Position numbers and translations under genes: made by a program
NCBI GenBank assembly: GCA_029641185.1
Contig: JAPWGK010000003.1
Span: forward strand, 1,426,001 to 1,490,000
Length of the DNA stretch: 64,000 nt
Direction: 5' to 3'
Source of the DNA: Pseudofabraea citricarpa
Lineage: Eukaryota; Ascomycota; Leotiomycetes; Helotiales; Dermateaceae
Shown here: positions 1-14,700 of the stretch, piece by piece
Layout: every line of letters starts with the position of its first letter
Position numbering within the stretch: position 1 is the first letter of the stretch
Notes under the pieces: generated by a model
Database searches by the model: none
Told to the model about the DNA's origin: nothing
Seen by the model: only the letters and a program-made list of their open reading frames with translations

Positions 1-204
1 CTGAAAGTGGACCTTGAGTATTTCGGTCTTCAGCACGAATCTGTCTAGGTCGTAGGGAGGCCTCGTGGAAAGTGGACCCAGCTGGCGTTCGAAGATTGAA
101 CTGGGACCAGCCACAGCCTAACGCAGCCTCCTTGCCTAGATTCTCCGTTTATCTACCAGTCATAGGCCGATAAAGAGAGTTGGACCCTTCAACTTGGATG
201 ATTA

Positions 205-720
205 AGCTTGGTATGTTCTGTGCGACCCTTGGACTGGGAATTTTAGTTCCCTCCGTGCACGATCTGGCTCTGAGCTTCTATGGGCCGACCTCTGCGGCGA
301 CCGTGGTAGCTCCGGCTTTATTGTGTCCAATTCGGCCACGCGTATGGGTAGGGCAATAGTCGTCTGCACGAGATTCTGCATGCGTTCTGGTGGTTACACT
401 TCCAACTTCTCGACAGCTTTAAATGTGGAATCGTGAATGCGGTACCGGTTTGGACATCCGGCTGGCTTTGTTGCCTCAACAATCTCGCGTTCAGGTTTGA
501 CGTCCTTGTCAAAAGTGATGGTGGATCAAGTAGATGTCTGTGGGCACTGGGCAGATTGACGGAAGTCTTGAATGAAGATCCTCTCCCTATCTAATTCACG
601 AGTCATGTCTTCTAATATGAAGGGTTCTTCCAGCCAGTGCCGCCGTAAGAGCCCTCTTTGGTCTGGGGTTCGTTGGAGACTCCAAGAAGCCAGCCGGTGG
701 TCAACACGGGCGTTGTAACC
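205..720 (-). pseudogene. Decayed coding fragment, unknown product, at left edge of the AT-rich tract
   Basis: The minus strand reads for about 170 codons in one frame, interrupted by three stops: TGA at 528-526, TAA at 396-394 and TAA at 204-202. Their spacing is an exact multiple of three, and the stretches between them have mixed, charged, protein-like composition, for example LEDMTRELDRERIFIQDF and RMQNLVQTTIALPIRVAEL. A second frame upstream, near 765-635, also looks protein-like, so a frameshift or intron may be present. No family was recognised. Base composition is ordinary (not AT-rich), and the fragment ends where the AT-rich tract starts. It could be the truncated end of a host gene or of a transposable element. 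What is seen is the open frame; that it once coded is inference. Confidence 0.33.
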
Positions 721-1499
721 GGTAGAAAGTTATTCCAGACCCACTCACTAGCTAAACGATAATTTATATAGGAGTAGAGAGTAGCTACTTAGTTTATCAT
801 GTATCACCCTTTTTAAGGATTTAAGCCACCTATTCCGCCTTATGTTATATTAGTAATCTAACTAAGGATTAGGTATATTCTAAGCGATTATTTTTCTTAA
901 TTTCTAATAAGACTTATTATAATAAAATTATTATAACAAGCGATTTTAAATATTATAATACGTAACCTAGTAGAAGTAACTAAAATAATAATATATTTTA
1001 GAAGACGACTACTTAAACGAGTTTCAGATATTTTATAATTAGTAAGATATTATAATACGTATTCTAAGATAAAATATACGAGTTCTTTTAAGTATTAAAA
1101 CTACGATTTATTATAAAATTATAAGTAATAATATTCGAGATTAAATATCTAAAGTTACTAAGTAGAAGGTATATAATATTATTAAATATAATCAGATAAT
1201 AACTATTAACTTTCTTCTTCTTTTAATATTAATATACCTTAATATTTTTCTTAAATTATAACTAACTTTCTCTTCTTTTATCTAATAACCTCTTACTTTC
1301 TTATAATATATCTACTAAGTAGTAAGATTATAATAATCTAAGATATTAGATTATTATAAAGTTATAAAAAGTATATATTAGAAACCGATTTAAGTATATT
1401 TTAATTTACTTTATATAAGATATCTCTTATAAGCTTTATTATAAGTAATAAAGTTAAAGTAAACCCCTAAGTTTATAATAATATTATTTAAATTAGATA

Positions 1500-4400
1500 T
1501 AAGAATAATATTAGTAATAACTTATTAAATATATAAATCCGAGTAAACTTTAATTATTAAAAGCTTATAAAAAAAATAAAAGTCGAATTAAATAAATCTT
1601 CTTTTAAAGATTATTTTATTCTTAGATCTTATACTAAGAAAGAATTCTAATAAGAATTTTATCTAAAGATATTATTAATATAAATAATACCTAAGTTTAT
1701 ATCTTACTAAGAAAGAAAAATAACTTACGTATATATTAAAGTTCTTACTTTTAAGGATAATAAAAATAATATTAAGCTTTAGTTAAATATAATTTATAAG
1801 TCTTATAAGAGTATTCTTAGTAATAAAAATAAAACCAAATAAGAAATTAAAGCTAATAAATATATATATATAAAGGCGATTAAAAAGACGTAAGGTATTA
1901 TATAAATTTATTATAATAATATAAATCGTATAAGTCGAATAAAGTAATTTACTTTTAAATAATTAATATTTAATAAATTCTAAGAAAAATAATAATATAA
2001 GTCGAAGTAATTTATTTAATAAAAGCTTAATAAGCTAGATTAGAATAAAAAGACTTTAGCTAATTATATCTAAGAGACTTAAAGAATTTAAAAGTTACTT
2101 AAAAAATTAGAGGATACTAAAATTATTAACTAGTTTATTATAAGATTAAGTAATAATATTATTTATATTATTATTAGTATATATTCTAGATTAAAGGAAG
2201 TAAAATTTAAGGAAATTATTAAGATTATCTTAGGAGCTTTAAGATCTTAAGAGGAAAAAGTAATATAAAAGAAAGAAAAAAAGAAATATATATATAAAGC
2301 TAAAGTAGATCTAAAAGATATAATATTAATTAAGATAATTAAAGATTAAAACGTAGTATTCGTATAAATAATAAGAAGTATTAATAAGATATTAAAGTTA
2401 TTTTATATTTCTTTTAATAAATAAGTTTTATAACTTATATAAAATAATACTACTTATAATATCTTAGTATATAATCTAAGAGAATATAACTAAAATTAAT
2501 AAAATAAATAATAATATAATAATTCTTAATTATATAATTAATCTTAAGATTATAGACGTCTAATAAATAATTAGTATAATAATATAAGCTAAAATACCTC
2601 TAAGTATAAAATACTAATAAGATTAACTTATTTTTCTTATAATAATAAAAGATATTATATAAATAATTATATAAACCTAATTAAACTAAACAAAAAAGAA
2701 TTAGTAAAATTAGCTTAAGAATATTATAATAAGATTTTTAGAAAGTATAACTCGAATAATATAAGTTTTAGAAGTAATTAAAGAACTCTTATACTCTAAT
2801 AAGCTAAAGTAACCTAAGTTAAAACCTAGTATATCTTAGAAAAACTATCTTCTTAATAAGAACCTAAAATTATAAAGCTTAATAGCTAAAATTATAATAT
2901 TAGATTTTCTATTATATTTAGATTAGCTGAAACCTATAATATTAAGATAATATAATATAATATACCTAGTAAGATAATTATAGCTAAAGTAAATATAATA
3001 AATAAAAGAAAATCCTTAGGTAATAATATTCCTAATAAAGCTAATAAATTAAAATTAAAGACTATTATTAAGAAGAAGGTTCCTAATAGGAAGATTAAGG
3101 TTATATAAGAAAGAAAATCTTATAATATATAGATTAATTTTACTAAAAGTAAATTAGCTTATAAGCCTAAGATCTCTTAGGTATAATTCTTTTTAATTTA
3201 TTTATAAGCGCGTACTTAAATAATAAAGAGACTTATATTATAAGGAGGAGAAAAGAAAAATATAAAGAAATAAGAAAAAAAGTATAATAATTATTATAAG
3301 AATAATATTACGTTATATAAATTTCTTTAATATATAATAATTAAAAATAAAAGAGAAGTTAAAGTATTATTAGTTTTAATCTTATTATTAATAAGAGGAA
3401 TATTAATCCTAAACTTTTATATTATTATATTTCTTTTATCTATAAAAGATATTATAATAATATAATAAGTAAAGTATAATCTAATTAATATAAGATTAGG
3501 AATTAATATTATTAATATAAAGGTTATATAATAACTTAATTATATATAAGTTTAAGATAAGAGTTTATATATAAAAATTATAAATAACTCTTATAAGTAG
3601 TTTTACTATTATATTATAATTAAGGTAAAGATTATAATAATAATAATAAAATAAGATTTTTATATTATTAATAGTAAGACTTTATATTAAGTTATCTTAA
3701 GTAGATTATAACTTAAGTAAGCTAATATTATTAGACTTTATAGTTTTAAATAATATTTTATTAGAGATAATCTAAAGATAATAAAGCTAACTTAAGTAAA
3801 AATAAATTATATAAAAACTAATAATTATATTTCTATTAAGATTAAAGTTTATTAAGAAATAAAACTTTTAGGTTAAATCTTACTTATAAATAAGAAATCT
3901 AAAAAAGATAATAAAGATAATAATAAGTCTTTAGAACTTATCTAGAAGATTTTAAGCTAATTATAAAACGAATCTAAAAATAAGAAAGAATCTAATATAA
4001 AAGAGATTAAGTATAATAGTTATAAGAAGAATAATAATAAGAATAATACTAAAAGCTAAGGAAAAGTAAACTACTTATAGCTTCCTAGGAAGCTATAAGT
4101 AAGACTTTAAACCTAGGATATAAATTTATAACTAAAGAAAAAATAAAAAGAAGTAAAAATATTATTAGTATTTATAATATAATAATATATATAATTTAGT
4201 TATATAATAGAAAAACCGGATATAAATTAGCTAAAAAGGCTAGAATTATTAATAACTAAGAATATTCTTATAGCTTAAATATAAAAATATTTAAGTATTT
4301 TAAGTTAAAAAAGCTATATATAATATTACTTTTACTAAGAGATTACCTAGAATTAGTAAGAAAGAATAAAGCTCTTAAAGCTTATAATAAGATAATAAAA

Positions 4401-7225
4401 GAAATATATAATAAACTTAAAACTAGATTATATACTAAATAATTAAAAAATAATAAAATATATATTATAATATTAATTTTAATTAATCTAATAAATAAAA
4501 AGCGACCCTAATAAAAAGTATATTTTATAAAAGAAGTCTAAATCGTATACTTTAACCCTAGTATAAATAAAAAATAAAATAAAAATTAAGATAATAATAA
4601 ATACTAAGATATAATTAAGGATTTTTACTAAGATAATTTTTACTAAAGTATATTTTAAAAAAACTTTCTTTTATATTTCTTTTTACTTTTATCTTAAAAT
4701 AAAAATACTAAAATAATAAATTTAAAGAGCGTAAAAGTTAATATTTATAATTATTTTAAAGATAAACCTATTACTCTTAAACTAAGCTTAATTTTACTAA
4801 AGTAGAAACTTATCTTACTAAAAGATATAATTAAGTATATAAGTATTAAGAATATATTAAGGTATAAAAAAAAGGAGATATTTATATATAAATTTATAAG
4901 CTTTCCTATAAAGCGTAAACCTATTATATTTAGAAGACTTATAATATTAGTAATAAAAGAGGAATATCTTAAATAAACGAATAAATACCTAGGCTTTATT
5001 AGTAAAATAATCCTAGATAATATAAAAGAAGTTATTATAAAAATATTATATATATAAAAAGATATATTTATAAATATTATATATAAAATACTTATAATAA
5101 ATATACTTAAGTATAAAATTCTAATATATATAAGTATAATCCTAAAAGCAAGTTTACTTAGATTATATAATATAAAGAAAATCGAATAATAAAATAAGTA
5201 TTTACTAAAGTTAATAGAGAATAAGATTATTATAAATTATATTTCTCTTTAGTTAATATTAATATTATATCCTAAGAAACTAGATAATAATCTATAAATA
5301 ATATATAATTATATTTCCCTAAATAATATAATAATTAAAGTAAATTATCTAATAAAGCAAATTAAAATAATTTATAAAATCTTATTATAAATTTTTATAT
5401 TATTCTTATTCTTAGTAAATATAAAAAATAAATACTAGGCGATTCTTATATATTAAAAGTACTAATATAAGACTAGATTCTTAATAATAATTAAATAATT
5501 CTATTATTTAAGAATAAGATAAGGCCTTACTAGAGCTTATAATATATATACGAGGCTAAAGAATCTTATTATAAGTATAATTCCTAGTCTAGATATAAAG
5601 CTAATATTAAAAGATATAATACTAGGAAAGATAATATTTATATATTTTATTAATAATAATTTTAATAAAGTTAATATAATTAAAAACTTAATTAAGTTTA
5701 TATATAAGTATTATCTCTTTTAACTAGCTTAGGTAAAGTTAATATTAAATCTAAAAAAGATTAAAGTTAGATTACTTATAATTATAATACTTAATTTTAG
5801 TAAAAGTAAGTTCGGATTATACCTAGTAATATAAAAGATTATTATATTCTAAGAGTAGCTATTACTAAGGTCTAATATATAACTATAATATTTTCTAAAT
5901 ATTTTATCTTATTTTAAGAGCTTTATTTTAGGAAGAGTAAACTTATTTACTAAGTTATAAAAATATATTATATATAAGAAGGTTCTTATTCTTATTAAGA
6001 AAGAAAAAAATAAGAGTAAAATAATAATACGAAAGATTACCTTAGGATTTATATAAACTAATAAGTAAGAAAAGATTTTTAAGTAATTAAAAGAAATAAT
6101 AACTAAAAATATAATAATTATAATAAACCTAGAAAAGTAATTTTATTTAGCTTATAATACGTTTATAATAAGTAATAATAAAGTCTTAATATAACTTAAG
6201 AATTCTTTACCTAAGATATTAATTTTAAAATATATTATTAAGAAATTTATTACGTTTATTATATTTTTATATATAAAAGCTTAAGAGAGCTAGTAAATTA
6301 TAAAATAAAAAATATATATATTAGTTTAATATTTATAAGATATTAGATAAATAATAGTCGGCTTAAAGTTTCTAATTATTACTTATATAAACTATAATAT
6401 AGTTTTAAGTATATTAAAGAATAAAAACCCTTATAAGAAGGCTAGTTAATAATAAATAATACTCTTAGAATTTAACCTAAATATTAAGTATATCCTTAGA
6501 TATAAGTTAATAATTATAAATAAATTATCCTAAATCTAGGATATTAAGTTAGAATTAATCGATCTTAATAAGCTTAAATTAAAAGAATTACCTAAAGATA
6601 TTAGTCTCGATTATATTATATATTCCCTAGAAATAATATTTATTAATAAACCTTTAGTATATAAGTACTAGATAAAAGATACCTTAAATATAAGAAAAAA
6701 AAAATAAAACGTAGTAATTTAAGAATAAGAAAGCTAGCTTTATAATCCTAATTATATAAAGATTATAAATTATAGATTATATATAGAATTTATAAAGAAC
6801 TATAATATAATAGCCTTAAAAAGATAATATATTTAATATTATTTAATAAAGTTTATCTTCTATAAAATAATATTACCCTTAGATAATCCTAATAAAATAT
6901 ATAAGATTATACTAAGAGAGTAATTCTAGCTATTATATTATAAAGCTAATAAGAAATTAACTAGATATATTTGAAAGAATAATATTAATAAGATTTTATA
7001 TAACTTATATAATATTTATAAGTATTTTATATAAGAATTAACTAAGATATAATATATAAGATAATATTATTAGCTAATATAATAGAAAGATATTTATAAT
7101 TATTATAAAGAATATTTAAGTTATTAAGTAATAGGCTTACTAAAGCTAATAATAAGTTTATTATTAATCTTATATTTTTAACCTTTAGATATAATTAGAT
7201 TTAACTTTATTAGTCTTATTTCCCT
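1500..7225 (+). mobile_element. Degenerate Ty3/gypsy retrotransposon, element 1 (boundaries approximate)
   Basis: Landmarks appear in gag-pol order on the plus strand, with C-to-T and G-to-A damage. At 2629-2670 there is a ghost CCHC zinc knuckle in which the expected Cys and His codons read Tyr at CX2CX4HX4C spacing. A reverse-transcriptase-like stretch with a YFxNN core lies near 5634-5670. An RNase H landmark ITYINYNIVLS at 6378-6410 corresponds to the TDH box. An integrase zinc-finger ghost YLSY-stop at 7113-7127 corresponds to CLSCQ. PLDIIRFNFISLIS at 7182-7223 matches the start of a Ty3-type integrase core (PLD..G.DFIGP). Right after this the reading is cut by the 2.2 kb repeat. Gag-pol order with RNase H before integrase identifies Ty3/gypsy rather than Ty1/copia. 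It is non-functional. No LTRs or primer binding site could be assigned, and the start at 1500 is a guess. Confidence 0.8.
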
Positions 7226-7239
7226 AGTATTATAATAAA

Positions 7240-9512
7240 GTTATATACTCGATTTTATTACTTTCTTTACTTTTATAAGAAGTTATTATTACCTTAGGTA
7301 TTATTATATAAGGGTTTTATAAGTATTCTTTAAGCGCTCTAGGAGTTATATATAATTATTTATATTTTATTATTATAATTAATTAATTACTTCTTTTACC
7401 TCTTATTTTTATAACTATTAATTTAATTACTAAATATATCTTATATATAGCTATATATATTATATTAGTTATTAGTTATATTTATAATATTATAGATTCG
7501 GATATACTTTAATATTTATCGTCTTATTATATTAATAACTTATATAAGGACTTTAAATAATAATAAATATAAACTAAATTATAACTTATAATATTAATAT
7601 AATAAGCTTATTTAGTATTAACCTTTAATAATAAGCTAAGCTCTTAGAATACTTAGAGTATAATTAAGCGGTTATTAATAAAAGTAACTAGAAATATTAA
7701 AACCTACAAATATAATCGATTATTAAATATATAAGATATTAATCTAAGTCGTTTTATAAGCTAGATACTTAATAATAAATATAAAAGATAATACTAGAGT
7801 ACTTAGGAGATTAAGAACTTATAATAAATAATAAGTAATAATTAAAATAATATAATAATATAAAAGTTAAAATCCTTAGGAAGATAAAATAACTAGAATA
7901 ATAAGAATATTAGGAGGATTAAGAACTTATAAAAGATAAGAGATAATTATAATTATAAGAATATATAACTTTAGGGGTTATCTAAAGATATATAAGTATA
8001 TATATTACTAGGGGCGTTAAAATTATTATTAAAATAATAGAGATATATTTTTATAAGCTTTAGTCTAAGTAAAAGATATAATATTTAAAATTAAAAGAAG
8101 ATTAAAAGAAATATTATAATAATAAATATTAAAAAAACCCTAAGAGCTAGAGACTAAAAGAATATAAGACTCTAATATTTTTATTTATAAATAATAGTTT
8201 TAAGAAATAATCTTAACCTTAGTATAAGTATAAAATAAGTAATTATATTAGACTAAGTAAAGCTTTACTAAAAGCTTAGGCTAAGATAAAAGAGCTTTTA
8301 GTTAATACTAGTAGATATAAATTATACTTAAAGCTAAAAAATATAAGAGAATAAAAGAAGTAATATATTATTATACTAGAAAGAGAAATAATTAATTAGT
8401 CGTTTATTTATTTATTTTTTAGTTTATTTTATTAAGTTAATTAATAAAGTTTATATTATTTATATTATTATTTATTTTCTAGTTAACTTTATAAGATAAA
8501 TATTACTTATAATTTAGTATAAGTATTTCCCTAGTTTATTAAAGTTATTATAAAGATTATATTTATTATAATAATATCTTAATAAGAAGATAATATCCTT
8601 AAGTTTAGATCTTAATTACCTCTTACTTATACTAAGTTTCCTATAATAATAAGTTTAATATAAAAAGTATATAAGAATTAAAGTTATTCGCTTATCTAAT
8701 ACTTAATTAAAAACGTAATATTAGGACTCTCTAAAACTTAAGACCTAAACTCTAAAGTATAAACGAAACTAAGTTTAAATACTTAAATAAGAAATTAGTT
8801 ATCTTAGAAAAACCTAAGAGTAAATAAGAAATATAATATAACTAATAAAATAAAAGTATAAAAATAATAGAATAATAACTACTTATTTCTAGAAAAATTA
8901 ATATAAAAAAAGTAAATCTTATATTATATCTAATTATAATATTAATTTTATCTTTCTAGAAATATATAATAAAAGCAAATAATAAAAACTTAGAAGTAAG
9001 GCTTTTTTATTTAGGTTATATTAATAGATATATATAATTTTAAGTTATTTCTTTTATATTTAATATTTTAATAATATAAGACTAAAAAAAATTTAATCTT
9101 ATCTTATAACTTATTTCTTAAAATTATATATTATATATATATAAAAGGTAAATATTTAAGTAAAATAAAAGCCTTAGATATTTAGCTAAAAAGACTTTTA
9201 CTTAGTTTTTCTAATTATTTTATAATTTATAACTTATTATTATCTTATTTAATTTTCTCTTAGTATTTGCTTAATACTTAACTTAAGCTTATATAACTTT
9301 AATCTAGTATTATAATATTATCTTAAGAATATTCTTTTATTATTAATCTTTCTCTCTTACTTATTCTTTCTTATAAACAAAAATAAAAGAAAAAAAAGAA
9401 ACTTTTAATATTTTCTCTAGATTTATTAAGCTTAAGAATCTTACCTAATATAAGTATTCCTAGTAAGAAAGGAAAATAAATAATTATCTAGCCTAAGGTA
9501 ATATTATAATAA
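7240..9512 (+). repeat. 2.2 kb repeat family, copy A
   Basis: This copy begins with GTTATATACTCGATTTTATT and is about 2,270 bp long. It is followed head-to-tail by copy B with clear base-by-base similarity along the whole length, differing mainly by A/G and C/T. It sits exactly where the integrase of element 1 stops being readable, so it either inserted there or marks the element's truncation. The interior contains a readable plus-strand stretch near 7,700-8,350 rich in Asn, Lys and Arg that I could not identify. No obvious terminal inverted repeats were found. It may be a non-autonomous element or an unusually long LTR. Confidence 0.78.
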
Positions 9513-11785
9513 GATTATATACTTAATTTTATTACTTTCTTTACTTTTATAAGAAGTTATTATTACCTTAGGTATTATTATATAAGGGCTTTATAAGTAC
9601 TCTTTAAGCGCTCTAAGAGCTATATATAATTAATTTATATTTTATTATTATAGTTAATTAACTACTTTTTTTATCTCCTACTTTTATAACTATTAATTCG
9701 ATTACTAAATATACCTTATATATAATTATATATATTATATTAGTTACTAGTTACGTTTATAATATTATAAATTCGGATATACTCTAATATTTATTATCTT
9801 ATTATATTAGTAACTTATATAGGGACTTTAAATAATAATAAATATAAACTAGATTATAACTTATAATATTAATATAATAAGCTTATTTAGTATTAACTTT
9901 TAATAATAAGCTAAGCTCTTAGAATACTTAGAGTATAATTATACGATTACTAGTAAAAATAACTAGAGATATTAAAACCTATAAATATAATTAACTATTA
10001 AATATATAAGATATTAATCCGAGTCGTTTTATAAGCTAGATACTTAATAATAAATATAAAGGATAATACTAGAATACTTAGGAGATTAGGAACTTATAAT
10101 AAATAATAGGTAATAATTAGAATAATATAATAGTATAAAGGTTAAAGTCCTTAGGAAGATAAAATAACTAGAATAATAAGAATATTAGAAGGATTAGGAA
10201 CTTATAAAAAATAAGAGATAATTATAATTATAAGAATATATAATTTTAAGGGTTATCTAGAGATATATAAATATATATATTACTAGAAGCGTTAAAATTA
10301 TTATCCGAATAATAAAGGTATATTTTTATAAGCCTTAGTCTAGGTAAAAGATATAATATCTAGAGTTAGAGGAGAATCGAAAGGAATATTATAATAATAG
10401 GTATTAAGAAGACCCTAAGAACTAGAGACTAAAGGAATATAAGGCTCTAGTATTTCTATTTATAAATAATAATTTTAAGAAATAATCTTAACCTTAGTAT
10501 AAGTATAAAGTAAGTAATTATATTAGACTAAGTAAGGCTTTACTAAAAGCTTAGGCTATAATAAAAAAGCTCCTAGTTAATACTAGTAGATATAAATTAT
10601 ACTTAAAGCTAGAAAATATAAGAGGATAAGAAAAGTAATATATTATTATACTAGAAAAAAGATAAGTAATTAATTAGTTATCTTTTTATTTATTTTTAGT
10701 TTATTTTATTTAGTTAGTTAATAAAATTTATATTATTTATATTATTATTTATTTTCTAGTTAATTTTATAAGATAGATATTACTTATAATTTAGTATAAG
10801 TATTCCTCTAATTTATTAAGATTATTATAAAGATTATATTTATTATAATAATATCTTAATAAGAAGATAATATCCTTAAGTTTAGATCTTAATTACCTCT
10901 TACTTATACTAAGTTTCTTATAATAATAAATCTAATATAAAGAGTATATAAGAATCGAAGTTATTCGCTTATCTAATATCTAATTAAAAATATAATACTA
11001 GGACTTTTTAAAACTTAGGACCTAGGCTTTAGAGTATAAATAAAACTAAGTTCGAATACTTAAATAAGAAATTAGTTATCTTAGAAAGACCTAAGAGTAA
11101 ATAAGAAGTATAATATAACTAGTAAAATAAAAGTATAAAAATAATAGAATAATAGTTATTTATTTCTAGGAAAGTTAGTATAAAAAAAGTAAACCTTATA
11201 TTATATCTAATTATAATATTAATTTTATTTTTCTAGAAATACGTAATAAAAGTAAATAATAAAAACTTAGAAGTAAGGCTTTCTTATTTAGGTTATATTA
11301 ATAGATATATATAATTCTAAGTTATTTCTTTTATATCTAATATTTTAATAATATAAAACTAAGAGAGATTTAATCTTATCTTATAACCTACTTCTTAAAG
11401 TTATATATTATATATATATAAAAGGTAAACGTTTAAGTAAAATAAAAGCCCTAGATATTTAGCTAAAAAGACTTTTATTTAGTTTTTCTAATTATTCTAT
11501 AATTTATAACTTTTTATTATCTTAGTTAATCTTCTCTTAGTACTCGCTTAGTACTTAACTTAAGCTTATATAACTCTAATCTAGTATTATAATATTATCT
11601 TAAGAATACTCTCTTATTATTAATCTTTCTCTCTTACTTATTTCTTCTTATAAATAAAAATAAAAGAAGAAAAAGAAGCTTTTAATATTTTCTTTAGATT
11701 TATTAAGCTTAGGAACCTTATCTAATATAAGTATTCCTAGTAAGAAAGAAAAACAAATAACTATTTAGCCTAAGATAATATATAA
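9513..11785 (+). repeat. 2.2 kb repeat family, copy B
   Basis: This is a direct tandem copy of the preceding unit. Both share the 5' start (TTATATACT.. followed by TTTTATTACTTTCTTTACTT) and the same 3' segment ending in a GCCTAAG(G/A)TAATAT-like sequence. That 3' segment extends about 180 bp beyond the point where the inverted copy at 36,650 stops matching. The two copies differ at scattered transition-type sites, consistent with independent RIP after duplication. It lies directly upstream of the second Ty3/gypsy ghost. Confidence 0.78.
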
Positions 11786-11799
11786 AATTATATAAGTTA

Positions 11800-14700
11800 C
11801 TTTAAAGGTTTATTCTTTTAGCTTTACTAATACTCCTCTTTTTAAGAAAATAAAGACTACTAAATTTATCTAATATTATAAATAGATAATACTTAATAAA
11901 AGTTTCTCTAATATAAAGCTAGTTTTTAAATATCTTAATTATTATTACTTATTAGTTTATTCTTATACTAAAGTATTAGATAACTTTAAATAAAAAAATT
12001 AGATTACTTTTAAGAAAATATTTCTAGAGAAATAAGCCGATTATAACTCTAAGTAATTTTAATATATTATTAAGTTCTTAAATATTTTAGTTAATTATCT
12101 AAAAGAAGATATAATTAAAATCTTAGAATTCCTAAAAATATATAAGCTAAGCTTTAAGCGACTACTTAATAATAATTAACTAAGCTCTTATAAATAAGTA
12201 TATAAGCTTCTCTCTAGCTTTCCTAAAGATTATATTCTTACTATTATAAAGAAAGAAAAAATTAAGTATAATAAACTAAGAACTTTTATATTTACTAAGA
12301 TTTATAAGTTTACTAAGACTCGTACCCGAGCTAAGAAAAATCTTACCTACTTACTTAAGTAAAATAATAATAATATTATTATTATTAATAAGCTACTAGA
12401 CCTTTAGTTATATAATAATCTAAATAAGACTTTTAATCTAATTACTCTCTTTATACTAGTAATTAATAACCTTATATAAACTATTATAACTCTTAGTATA
12501 ATACTTAGTAATATAATTATAAAGATATAAGCCTCTAAAGCGACTCCTAATTATAATAAGATTAATAATATTACTAATATAATAGCTAAGATATTATTAG
12601 AAGATTATATTATTTTTAAGATTATTATAATTAAATACTAGAAAAAGAAAGATAAGTTACCTATTATTATTAGTAAAAATAATACTAGAGTTAATATATT
12701 AGAAATTAAGTTTTATAATAATAAGCTAGAGCTACTTAAGTAATATAATAATTATAATATTAAAAAGGAGGTTAATAAGATATATTATATAATAAAAGCG
12801 TATAATTATAAGTATAATTCGAGTTATATAATAAGTATAAATCTTAATACTAGTATTTATATTAATATTTTATAAATTAGCTATTAATAATCTAACTTTA
12901 TAAATTAAGATTATATTTATTAGTATTATAATAAACGCTTTTATTTCTCTAATAATTATCTAATACTTACTTATTATATAAAGGTTAGAATTATTTATAA
13001 AAATAAGAGTAATAACTAGGTATATCCTAGACTTATAAGATCTAATTTAATACTTTTTTAGAAGACTAAGATATCTTAAGGTATCCTTACTAAAAAGTAA
13101 TATTTATATTATAATAATAATAAGATCTCTTATTATAATCGATTTAAGATATTTTAGCTTAAGAAAAATATAAAGATTAAATCTAATATTAATATTAAGA
13201 TAAGTAAATATAAGCTTACTAAGATCTATAAATATAAGAAGAAAGATATTATAACTAGCTTTATTAGTATATAAGATAATATTATAACTTTCTAGTATAT
13301 AATATTAGTTACTAAATTTAAAGAAGAATTAGACTCTTATTATTAATTATAACTAGTTATAATAAGTAAAAATAATAAGATTAAGTAAATTATACTTAAT
13401 ACTCTTATTATTATACTTATAAGCCTAAGAAGTATCCTAGTAATTACTAATATCTTTAGGAAGACTAAGTTAAGTATAAGTATCTAAAAGAATACTAAGA
13501 AGCTAGAGAAAACTATTAAGTTTATTACTCTAGTATCTAGAATTATAAATTTAGATACTTTAGAGTAAATATTTTACTAATATAAACTAATTAATACTAA
13601 GATATCTAGGTATAATAAAAAGCTCCTAAGTACTTAGGAAACCTTTATTAAGAACTTAATATAATTAGCCTAGATAATAATAAGATCTTAGAGGCTACTA
13701 AAGCTAAGAAAAAGAAGAAATATAAGCCTTATATCTTATAAGCTAAGATACTTAAAATATAATATATAATTATAAATTAGATAATTATACTTATATATAA
13801 ATAAGCTTTTATCTTTAATTAAATAAACTTAGCTTAAGTTATAAGAATTAGCTACTATTAACTTCTAAGTAATATAATTTAAATTAATATACTAAAAGTT
13901 AAGAAGCTAGGACTTTATATAAGTATAAGCTTTCTTATATAAAATATAATTACTAGAGTTAATATTTTATTATATTATATTAATAGCTTATACTTACTAG
14001 TTATTATTTATAATTATAATAATTAGAAGTTAATATAAGTAATAATATAATAAATATAAGTACTAAGATTAATATTATAACTTATAATATCTAAAGAAAA
14101 GCTAGCCTTAGTATTAGAGAAAAAAAGAATCTTATAATTATTAATTATAAGAGGATATCTTAAGTAATTCTTAGGGTTTATAATAATATATAGCTAGATA
14201 TTAGTAATATATAAGTAACCTTATATATTTATATAATATAATAATTAGATTATAACTTAGTACTTAGGTAATTATTTATATATAAGATAAAAGTAAGCTT
14301 AGAATAAGACTTAAAAAAGGATTATAAGATATAAATTATAACTAATAATAATATTAGTAGGATTAGGCTTTTATATCTTTATATTATTACTTATAAGTTT
14401 AAGACCTAAGTAATATAATAATAAGATCTAGAGGATAACTTAGATTCTAGGAATAACTTAGAAAACTAGGTATTAATTTATTATAAGAGAAATAAGTTAA
14501 GAGATATATAAATAAACCTCTTAAATATATATAAGGAACCTTACTAAAAGAGAAGAGAAATAAGCTTAATATAAGAAAAGTAATAAAAGGTTATAATATA
14601 CTTATAAATATAAATATAAATAAAAAGGCTAATATTTTATTATATTTATTATTAAGATAAGAGAAATATAAGAAAATTTAAGAAATACTTAAGCTAAATT

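Noticed and set aside
7240..11785. The two 2.2 kb direct repeats as LTRs of one retrotransposon
   Set aside because: They are directly adjacent with no internal region between them, and neither shows identifiable terminal features, so tandem duplication fits better.
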